Of a DNA stretch of 39,515 nucleotides, positions 31,740 through 39,515 are shown one piece after another. Position numbers and translations under genes: made by a program. Below the pieces are notes generated by a model that made no database searches, was not told where the DNA came from, and saw only the letters and a program-made list of their open reading frames with translations. Every line of letters begins with the position of its first letter. Position 1 is the stretch's first letter. The DNA is from Dimargaris cristalligena (taxonomy: Eukaryota > Kickxellomycota > Dimargaritomycetes > Dimargaritales > Dimargaritaceae): positions 1-39,515 of the forward strand of contig JANBQC010000244.1 of assembly GCA_027576995.1 (NCBI GenBank), written 5' to 3'.

Positions 31740-33614
31740 GGTGGCGGGGACAAGGGTACGGGTTGTGTAAATTTATGTATAGGAGAAGGTTCAGATAGGG
31801 TATATCTGGAAAAGAGGAAGTAGGACCGGGGGGGGGGTTCAAGTACGCGGTAGGTATATTATCAGATTCGATGCCTCAAGCTAATTGTAGTTTGTTGGGA
31901 GGTTAAATATCATGCAAGTCTTTCAAGCAACCAGACTGAAGAGACTGTTTAAAAAGTCAATGGGTAATTAAATCGTAAAGCTAATTAAAGAGCGGTGAAT
32001 ATATATATATATATATATATGAGCGGAGAATAAGGCAGGGAGAGGAATACGACGAATACTAGACCGCGCGGACTAGTAGTTAAAGTTGTCAAATAGAATG
32101 AACCTATCGATAACTATCCAAGGCTGGCAGACCTTCAAGTTTTTATATATCACTAGTGAGGGGAAGGGGTGAGGATTCGCAGGAACTTAGCAGATAATAG
32201 TAGGTCGCGGCCCAGATGCTCGGGTCCCGCCACTCTTCTCCCCAATGCTCTCCACCTTTCCACCCCCCCTCTCGACTACCACTGTGTGGGCCTATTAACA
32301 TGGCCAGTCCTAGTATGTCTCGGCGAACGCAGCTGAGTGGGTTCCCGACTCTCGCTGCCCATAAAGAACCGGCGGAGTCTATAATTTAACGTGCTGTCCC
32401 GATCGGGTACTCCACTTGAATTACTCAACGGGGGGGCTCAAGTGTATATTCTTGACCCACGTATAAGCCATTGGATATAGTCGTCGCCGCCGTCGAAGGA
32501 ATAGAAAGAGACTCATGGTCATAGTAAACTACAGTGGTTTCGGCTTTTCCCTTCTCCCATTCCTCGCACGACCATCATTGGTTTCCTCCCTTTTTTCTCT
32601 CCCGATATGGAGACTCTTCCTCCCTCCCTCATCCTCTCTTTGGTCAACAACGACGGCTACCCTGTCTAGGAATTCATGATTCGTCAAAGGCCTAACTTAG
32701 AGCCGTGACCGTCGCTGCCCTCTCGCTTTCTTGTCCTCCAACACTCTATCCAACTATAGAGATTCTTGGTCGCTTGAACGTTTACGCGAGTTGCCCGCTA
32801 GGTAACGTCCCGCCGCCATAAGGTTATTTTTAGATAGGGCAATGCACGGAACGCAAATACTAGACAGCAAGAGAGTAGCAACCTAAAATGGGATACAGCC
32901 TTGAAAAACTTCGTAGGGACTTATTTTATCCACACCCCCTTCCTCCCTCACTCCTTTATAGATGAAGACTTTGCCAAGGCCTTCAGAGACTGTATACTTT
33001 TTCGGGTGAGAACTAAAGAAGTTGCCTCTCCTATTCAATGTGGCTGCTCTTTATGGTGCCCCGCTTATTCACCCAGCCAGTCCAAATGGCACCTAATTTG
33101 ATGGCTTTTATGGAGTCATACAGTAGAAAAGGGCGGAAAAATGGGCAAATAGGTGGTGGTGGGGCAAGATACATTTAGGCTGGGGCGTTGGTTAGTTCGA
33201 ATGTTGTCGTTAAATGAAAGGTCGCACCACCACCAGCCTGGCTCTTGTGGAGTACCGCAGTAAGCTCCCTAAACTGTTTGGGAGAGCTCTAACCCCAACC
33301 CCACTTCAACAACCGAAATCCAGTCCACAATCGCCATGGTCAGTCACAGTGTTGTGGACCTTGAGGGGAAGAAACGACCAGACTCGCTTAATAGCGTAAT
33401 ACTCTGAGAGACGATGACACTCCCCCCTAGAGGAGCCATGGCCGAGACCCCAAACCGATCTGGGTCTGCGATTCAGCCAACTTTCGTTACATTAACAACT
33501 TAGTTTCGCATTCCTCTACCCTTTTCCTTTAACCAATCCTTAGTTGTGTGGCATAGCCTATAAATTAACATTTATACATACAACTAACCCTTTTTCCATT
33601 GATACCCCGCGACC
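31740..33614. other. Intergenic region between the secreted protein gene and SURF1
   Basis: This 1.9 kb should carry two divergent promoters. It has an (AT)11 run at 31999-32020 and pyrimidine-rich patches near 32220-32290 and 32520-32650. A TATAAA at 33559-33564 lies about 51 bp upstream of the SURF1 ATG. The short ORFs at 32901-33101 and 33214-33399 show no recognisable features. Confidence 0.5.
31999..32020. repeat. (AT)11 microsatellite
   Basis: A perfect AT dinucleotide run upstream of the minus-strand secreted protein gene. Confidence 0.95.
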
Positions 33615-34925
33615 ATGTCCCAAATACTCCGTCCCCAGGGCTGGCTAAATGCCCTTTCGGTACCAAAGGGCCTCACATTCGCCATCAGGGGCCAATCCGC
33701 TGCTTCGGCCCCGAAGTTGGCCCAACTCGGCTGGTCCAGTTCCAATTCCACCACTATTGCTAGTCGCCCCCTCACTGGACTGACCCGCCGCCACCCTATC
33801 AAGTCACCACCACCAGTGGTAGCAGAGTCTTCGTTTTCGGTGCTGAGTGGTGGTGTTGGTAGTAGTAGCACTGGACCGACCCCCTTCCTTTCCCGGGGGG
33901 TGGCCCCGCTCCACCGCCGCCAGCCCCCCTTTTCGCCATTCGGTGCCGCTTGGAACTACTACTCCACGGCCGCTGGTATCCAGCGGGTCAACCGGTCCCG
34001 GAATTCCTGGGGGCGTCTATTTTTAGGCATCGTGCCCCTTATTTGTATTGGTTTAGGTTCGTGGCAGGTCTATCGGTTGCGCTGGAAGGAAGAAATCATT
34101 GCTAAAGCGGATGCCGTACAGGCCCTGCCCGTCGTTGCCCTGCCGAAAGAGGTATCCTCCGATGTCGAGCAACTCGTCAAGGACTGGGAGTACCGCCGGG
34201 TTCTGTTGGTGGGCTACCTTTGTCACGACGAGGAAATGCTGGTCGGCCCGCGGGCCTTTGAGGGTGAAAACGGGTTTATGGTAGTGACCCCCTTGGTTCG
34301 GGAGGACGGGTAAGTATAGTCAACTAGTGACGATGGTATGGCATGCTTAATTTTTGTGTGTGTATGTGTGTGTGTGTCCCCCATTTCCCAAGTCCATTAA
34401 TTCACTCTATGAATTCTACCTTGCAACGCTCTATGGTATCCTGCTAAATACATTGAGTACGCTAGCTCCAAGGTTCTGGTTAAACGCGGCTGGATCCCCA
34501 AAACCAAAGCCGACCCGGCCACCCGTCCGGAAAGTCGCCGCACAGACCTTTACACCATTTTCGGGCTCGTCCGCCAGGGTGAAGCCGAAAACGCCTTTAC
34601 CCCCCGCAATCACCCGGACCGCAACCAATGGTTCGTGACGAACACCACGGAAATGGCGGCCCATACCCATGCCCTCCCGATTCTGGTGGAGGAAATTTAC
34701 GACCCCCGGCGGAGTCCGCCGAGCAAAATTTTAATGGAGCGGGGGATTCCTTTGGGACGCAGTGAAGCGGTGACGTTCCGGAATAATCATATGCAGTACA
34801 TTGTGACGTGGTACGCCCTGGCGGCCTTTACGGCGGTCATGTACGGGGTGCTGGTGGCCCAGGGTAGAGCGTCGGCCGTTCCTTCGGCCGTTCGCCATCG
34901 GGCTCGGCAAATGGGCAAACTTTAA
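33615..34925 (+). CDS. SHY1: SURF1/Shy1 cytochrome c oxidase assembly factor, 384 aa
   Basis: Exons 33615-34309 and 34466-34925. The 156-bp intron (GTAAGT...GCTAG) splits a Gly codon so that the frame reads DGSKVLVKRGWIPK, the usual SURF1 signature. The first transmembrane segment is at about 134-150 (ending GLGSWQVYRLRWK) and the second at about 342-363 (QYIVTWYALAAFTAVMYG), the normal two-helix SURF1 layout with an intermembrane-space domain between. WEYRRVLLVG, NHPDRNQWF and VTFRNNHMQYIVTWY are further family blocks. The first 130 residues are Arg/Ser/Pro-rich and low in acidic residues, and read as a long mitochondrial presequence. SURF1 acts in assembly of the Cox1 module and haem a insertion in complex IV at the inner membrane. 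The intron contains a (TG)n run. The CGACCATG context supports the start. Confidence 0.95.
34355..34377. repeat. (TG)n microsatellite in the SURF1 intron
   Basis: An imperfect TG run interrupted by one TA, lying inside the intron 34310-34465 between the donor and the acceptor. Confidence 0.9.
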
Positions 34926-35871
34926 AGGAGGGGGAGTAGTTAATTGCAATTTATGCACATGTATCTCTCCCTTCCCCTTCCCCCTACGCCCCCTTCCATA
35001 TATATATATATATATATTACATGTTATTCGGGGTTGAATTTATCGAATTAGGTATAGCCCAGGCACCCCTAACCGCGTGCTTTTGTTTGTCTATTTTAAA
35101 ATAAACGAACTAATAGATGTCACTCTCTGGTTTTACTTATGAAGTAGCTTGTTTTTGGATATTGGGGATGCGTGGGGGGGATATCGTGGGGACAATGGTT
35201 TTTAATCGGGTGAAATGCGACCCCATCTATCATCATTATTGATGTTGATCTGCCTATGTCTTCGTAATGGAATTGTCGTCATGGCGAGGGCCGTCGCTAA
35301 TTCGCAGAGGCAGTAACCTTAGTTTCGATTCGTGCCAATGGATGCGTTCATCAGATAATGATGTAAACGGGAGGAGACTGCAGAGGGGGTGGAAATAGCC
35401 ATATGCCAGCAGTCCTCGGTGTAATCATATCCATTTAGCCGGGTTAGCTGGGTGATGGTTATCGGGTGGTTTGTGTGGCTGGACTTCCCAGGCTCACCTG
35501 TGTTGCTCAGCTTATCTCAATAGGAGGGTAACAACTAACTTCAGGTGAACGAGACGGCCTGGTTGTCCTCATGGGGGTTCTGAATTGGGCGGCCCAGTCA
35601 ATCAGTCACCCAGTCAGTCCTACTCCACCTTTAACACAAGCTTCTCCACGCTTATCCCTTTGCTATTATAGGCATCTCTCCCTTTGCTGGTCTCCCCATT
35701 TCCTCTTCCTATTTTACTCTATAGCCGGTTGGATTCACGCCTCCTCAGTACCCTATATTCATTCCGCCAGCTGGTATTACTCAATCAAGCTCACTTTCCT
35801 CCCCTTCATTCCCCGTCCCCCCAAAAGAAAATAGCCGCATTAACGCCCTCCCCACCAGCCGCGTGGTTTTA
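34926..35871. other. Intergenic region between SURF1 and the NAD+-type carrier
   Basis: The 946 bp holds the SURF1 3' flank, with (AT)n at 34998-35018 and an AT-rich stretch near 35090-35110, and then from about 35600 a C/T-rich stretch that reads as promoter and leader of the carrier gene. No gene is seen. Confidence 0.5.
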
Positions 35872-37164
35872 ATGTCCCCCGTGCGCTTAGCCGTCGCCCC
35901 GAGCGAGTCACCCGCCCTGTCGTCGTCATCCTCGTCACACCCCAATCTCAAGCACACCATCGCCGGTGCCGGGGCTGGTTGTGTATCAGCCATCGTCACC
36001 TGTCCCTTGGATGTCGTCAAAACCCGTTTACAGAACCAAGGCCGGGGGGATGGCATTACCCCGCTCTACCGGGGTACGTTACATACTCTCCGGCGGATCG
36101 GCGCAGAGGAGGGCATCCGGGGCCTCTACCGAGGGCTAGGACCCACCGTCATGGGCTATTTGCCCACTTGGGCCATCTACTTTTCGACCTACGATGCGCT
36201 CAAGGTTCAGATCGCGCGGCGGCTAAACCGGTCCATTGACCACCCCCTCGTCCATATTCTATCCGCTACGGGGGCCGGGGCTACTAGCTCAATGGCCACT
36301 AATCCGCTCTGGGTTATCAAAACCCGGTTTATGGTATGTAATTCTCCCCTTACCATATTTTTTCATGTATCCGATATTTTTAAAACTCCACCCACGGTTG
36401 ACACTTTGAGTCTACTTCTAAACCGTCTATTATGCCTAACCACACTTACTCTACTAACATTGCCCATTTGTACGATCGCCAACTAGACCCAAAATGAGCG
36501 GACGGCATACCGCTACAACAACACCCTCCATGCTTTTCAAAGTATCCTTCGGACCGAAGGGGTCCGGGGCCTATACAAGGGCCTAGGTTCCAGTTTCCTG
36601 GGTCTAAGCCACGTGGTGGTGCATTTCCCACTCTACGAAAAACTAAAGCTTTGGCTGAAAACCATCCCGGCCTTTTCCAATGATTCGGAACCCCCACACG
36701 CGGGCCTTATTTCCTTCCGCTCATCTCTCGGGACGAGCGGCGAGAACCAGCGGGGAACTGGTAGTCTACCTTCCCCCTCGTTGGGCGAGATCGACCCCAC
36801 CCTTCTGGACGACCCCGATTGGGATAAAACCCACCCCCACTCGTATCAGTTTACCCGGCCCCTGCGGGATCCCCCCCCTGAGTTGGACCGCACCATTAAT
36901 ACCCGCGGCATTCTAGTCGCTAGTGCACTGTCCAAACTGACGGCCAGTGTCATCACCTACCCGCACGAGGTGATCCGTACCCGTCTGCAAAACCAGTCAA
37001 CGCCGCCCTACCGGTACCACGGTATTGTTCACGCCATCCGGACGATATTTCACGAGGAGGGGTGGCGGGCCTTTTACCGGGGACTGCCTACTAATCTGAT
37101 CCGTACCGTACCGGCCAGTGCCGTGACCCTCCTGACCTATGAGTTACTGGTGAAGTATCTCTAG
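35872..37164 (+). CDS. Mitochondrial carrier, NAD+ transporter (NDT1/YIA6) type, 379 aa
   Basis: Exons 35872-36333 and 36487-37164 are joined in phase 0. The 153-bp intron (GTATGT...CTAG) has a perfect TACTAAC at 36452-36458, 28 nt before the acceptor. Three carrier repeats are present: PLDVVKTR (45-52), PLWVIKTR (145-152) and PHEVIRTR (313-320). CPLDVVKTRLQNQG, GYLPTWAIYFSTYD, NPLWVIKTRFM, SHVVVHFPLYE and TYPHEVIRTRLQ match the yeast NDT1/YIA6 pattern better than the folate/FAD carriers; the pyrimidine-nucleotide carriers (RIM2 group) are the next alternative. NDT1 proteins import NAD+ into the matrix across the inner membrane. About 60 extra residues (within about 213-290; Ser/Pro/Asp-rich) expand the loop between helices 4 and 5, on the intermembrane-space side. 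The start context (TTTAATG) is weaker than elsewhere. Confidence 0.92.
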
Positions 37165-38181
37165 AGTTATGATGACCTGGCCTCGCCGTGGTAGTGATGC
37201 CCCAACCTGGATTCTGCTGCCTCTGCCTCGGCGACTGAAGTATATAGATTGTTTTTGTCAAATTGCCCAAAAATATAAACCAGCCTTGACCATTCACCCC
37301 GCCCTACTATACACTTCGGTTTTCTATTTATAAGTTATTGATTGGGGTGTTTTTCTATTTTAAAAAAAAACGCAAAGACAATTATCATTATATTTATTAT
37401 ACTCTTTGTATACCCGCTTTTTAACAGCATAAGAAACTAAGCTTGTACATTTATTTATCTCCTATTTTCGATTGATACTTTTAGTTTCCACCACCCCACC
37501 CTTTTCACACATCATACTCCCGAGTGCTATTTTTACTCGGGATCATTCGGAATCTAATAAACCAACCCGGTCAGTAAACTGTATCGATTCCCCTTTCTCG
37601 AGGCTAGACTATTCCAACACCCCCTCCCCATACAGCCCGAGGTTGGGGAGGAACCGTTGACAATAGAGAGGGGGGGTGGTTGAGTATGGCTGTATAGTGG
37701 AGTGGTGTAACGTAGGCTCCCCGAGGGATTTTCGTAGGAGGGCTGGCACTGGTCCGGTTGGCTCCTAATTGTTATATAATTAACTGTATTAGGGCGGATC
37801 CTGTGCGCTCCACTGAATAAACCGTCCGTCCGCCTTAAGTGGTAATTAATATGCCCGCCTGTCACTGTTAGGAGCAAGGGGGGGGGGTGGAGCGAACAGG
37901 CCATACTATACCCACCCCCTCTGAAATCACTGTCCTACGTAATTCTTGGAGTTTTTGAACACCCGATACTATTTCGTCCCTAGTCCTTCTTCCACCCTAA
38001 CCCGAGACACCCAACCCCATCCGCCAACCTAGGGCAACTATAGCAGACCTCCTCCTCCCCCTTTATTACCCTTATAAACGGTAGTTCTGGCCAACTCATC
38101 TATCCTCATCCCACCTTCCTCCCTCGCTTTCTCCTACCTTTTATTTACTTCCCCCATCATCTTTCCTTCTATATTTTCACC
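37165..38181. other. Intergenic region between the carrier and GLTP
   Basis: About 1 kb. The first part (37165-37470) is AT-rich 3' flank with an A9 tract near 37363. From about 38000 the sequence is C/T-rich and leads into the GLTP start. No gene is seen. Confidence 0.5.
38073..38078 (+). promoter_or_regulatory. TATA box candidate of GLTP
   Basis: TATAAA lies about 104 bp upstream of the GLTP ATG and is followed by a pyrimidine-rich leader ending in TTCACCATG. The spacing suits a core promoter with a short leader. Confidence 0.45.
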
Positions 38182-38772
38182 ATGGGCTACTTCGACACCC
38201 TTCCCAAGAGTTTCGCCGACGTTCCTTTCGTCGATGGCCAGGTGGACACCCCGGCCTTCCTCGAAGCCGCCGAGGGTTTGGTGGATTTGTTCGACGCCAT
38301 CAACCCCCTGGCTTTCAAGCCCGTCAAGGCCGACATGACCGGTAATATCAAGAAAATCCGCACCAAGTACCTGACCAACCCCGCGGCCTACGCCACGCTC
38401 GAGCAGATTGTCCTGAGCGAAGTCGGAGCCAAGGACCGTTCCGCCACCCAGGGGCTCCTGTGGCTCAAGCGGGGTCTCGAATTCACCGCCAAGGCCCTGC
38501 GTCGCAACATCGATGACGCCGCCGAGGAACTCAGCGTGTCCTTTACCGCCGCCTACGGCGAAACCCTGCGTCAGTTCCACGGTATGTTGGTCCGCCCCAT
38601 CTTCGCCATGGCTATGAAGGCCTGTCCCTACCGTAAGGACTTTTACGCCAATTTGGGCGATGATACCGTCAAAGTGAAGACCGACCTGGAGAAGTGGCTC
38701 GTGGGTCTCGAACATATCATCGCTAGTCTGAATAAGTTTTACGATAGCGGTAATTACGGCAAGGGTCTCTAG
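38182..38772 (+). CDS. Glycolipid transfer protein (GLTP/HET-C2 family), 196 aa
   Basis: A single exon; start TTCACCATGG, stop TAG. Length matches the family (about 200). The lipid headgroup site is intact: Asp51, Asn55 and Lys58 (spacing D-x3-N-x2-K as in human GLTP), Trp94 in LLWLKRG, and His133 in RQFHGMLVRPIFAMAMKACPYRKDF. GLTP-fold proteins carry glycosphingolipids or other sphingolipids between membranes in the cytosol; the fungal HET-C2 branch binds simple glycosylceramides. The central DMTGNIKKIRTKYL helix and the W/H pair argue for the GLTP class rather than the ceramide-1-phosphate (CPTP) class, but the ligand is inferred. Third positions are rich in C/G, suggesting a well expressed gene. 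Confidence 0.95.
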   Translation: MGYFDTLPKSFADVPFVDGQVDTPAFLEAAEGLVDLFDAINPLAFKPVKADMTGNIKKIRTKYLTNPAAYATLEQIVLSEVGAKDRSATQGLLWLKRGLEFTAKALRRNIDDAAEELSVSFTAAYGETLRQFHGMLVRPIFAMAMKACPYRKDFYANLGDDTVKVKTDLEKWLVGLEHIIASLNKFYDSGNYGKGL

Positions 38773-39437
38773 ATAGATACATAGAGAAAGAGAGAGAGAG
38801 ATACATGTCCCTCCTTTCTCGTAATACCCCCCGGGGGGTGGACCCCTCCGGTTCGATATGGGTTGGGCAAGATACCCTTTTCTTTTTCGGCATTGCTGGG
38901 AGGGAAACGTAGTCAAATTTGGTTAGAGCTTCATTCCCAGGCCTTTCCTCCCCCCCTCCTGCTTTATCTGATCTTAAACGACTATCGGCTTAATGAGTCA
39001 TATATCCCTTCTACAGTTTCGACCCTTTTCGGTATTGGGTTTTTTGTGTACCCGAAAAAGTGTTCACTGCTCTTTTCCGACTCACTGGTTCCGTTAAAAT
39101 CAGGATTATACGACGTTCACCATTCGCACAGCCAATTCATTATCCTGCTGTATTTCCAAGTATTAAAGTGAACTCTCGTGGCTATTCTATCTATCCTTAT
39201 AATATGCCCCAATTTGTGCTTGGGCAAGAAATTAAAAGCTAACTAAGGCCGGAAATCGCTGATCGGGCGTATTGCTCCGGGGATGGGAACATTGAACAGC
39301 TTGGATCAACTGTAACCACATAAAACAGTCCAGTTTAGTAAAATGAAAAAGAAAACACCACCGGGGGATTTTTGTACAAAAATAATACTCGATATCAGAC
39401 CCTAAAAATAAAAGCATCTTTCGTACAAGAAATACCC
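38773..39437. other. Spacer between GLTP and the tRNA
   Basis: The 665 bp begins with GLTP 3' sequence, including a GA-rich tract (about 38785-38802) and a perfect palindrome (38826-38839), and then becomes AT-rich. ORFs here are short and unrecognisable. Confidence 0.5.
38826..38839. repeat. Perfect 14-bp GC palindrome after GLTP
   Basis: ACCCCCCGGGGGGT is its own reverse complement and lies 54 nt after the GLTP stop, so it is probably in the 3' UTR. As RNA it has no spacer, so a hairpin would need to open the central pairs. Confidence 0.8.
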
Positions 39438-39442
39438 AAAAA
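39438..39442 (-). terminator. RNA polymerase III terminator of the tRNA
   Basis: Five thymidines on the minus strand begin two nucleotides after the discriminator base of the tRNA, the usual Pol III stop. Confidence 0.75.
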
Positions 39443-39443
39443 G

Positions 39444-39515
39444 CGATCGCAGCAGGACTCGAACCTGCAATCTCCTGATCCGTAGTCAGGTGCCTTATCC
39501 AATTTGGCCATGCGA
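39444..39515 (-). tRNA. tRNA-Arg (anticodon ACG), missing 2 nt at the 5' end
   Basis: Read on the minus strand, the sequence folds as a cloverleaf: a D arm with GCC/GGC pairs, an anticodon stem CCTGA/TCAGG around loop CTACGGA (anticodon ACG, read as ICG for CGU/CGC/CGA Arg codons), a 5-nt variable loop, a T arm GCAGG-TTCGAGT-CCTGC, and the 3' acceptor strand TGCGATC plus discriminator G. The 5' acceptor strand starts inside the window at its third base, so two bases lie beyond the end. No intron is present. A T5 Pol III stop follows. Confidence 0.93.

Noticed and set aside
38134..38916. 260-codon ORF antisense to GLTP
   Set aside because: It mirrors the GLTP coding frame, made open by C/G-rich third positions; the sense protein is conserved and this one has no recognisable motif.

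Overview
The window looks like nuclear DNA of an early-diverging (zygomycete-grade) fungus. The evidence is RAD6, ATG4, BUB3, RNase H2A, GEP4, SURF1, NDT1-type carrier and GLTP homologues, spliceosomal introns of about 150-300 bp with GTAAGT/GTATGT donors and a TACTAAC-like branch site in two of them, CACCATG-type start contexts, and a nuclear tRNA-Arg. The wide AT-rich intergenic spaces and very long, Pro/Ser-rich open reading frames would fit something like Kickxellomycotina or Dimargaritales, but that placement is only a guess. I saw no transposon, CRISPR array, bacterial operon or virus-like sequence.

Layout: a small Kex2-type secreted peptide gene (250-459), then about 3.1 kb without a convincing gene; RAD6/UBC2 (3608-4269, one intron); 2.5 kb of promoter and spacer; a giant 2178-codon single-exon ATG4 (6793-13329); a 1.5 kb convergent spacer; a minus-strand LRR-DH-PH Rho GEF of 1613 residues (14853-19694); and a 4.9 kb gene-poor, strand-asymmetric stretch. 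From 24.6 kb the window is gene-dense: RNase H2A (minus, 3 introns proposed) diverges from BUB3; a LAMTOR3-like roadblock protein (minus) diverges from GEP4; then a second small secreted Kex2-type protein (minus), SURF1 (one intron), a mitochondrial NAD+-type carrier (one intron), GLTP, and a tRNA-Arg(ACG) cut by the window end.

The genes are separate eukaryotic transcription units. Themes recur: autophagy and nutrient signalling (ATG4, LAMTOR3), mitochondria (GEP4, SURF1, NDT1-like carrier), chromosome maintenance (RAD6, RNase H2A, BUB3) and lipid or Rho signalling (GLTP, Rho GEF). I take this as chance neighbourhood. Nearly every gene has a strongly pyrimidine-rich leader on its coding strand just before the ATG; this helped choose starts, especially for RNase H2A.

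The most unusual items are the 2178-residue ATG4 with about 1500 residues before its protease, including an ordered region I do not recognise; the Rho GEF with about 155 residues inserted inside its DH domain; two small secreted proteins with dibasic sites and Gly-rich putative mature peptides; and an orphan promoter-like GC/CCAAT cluster near 22.97 kb.
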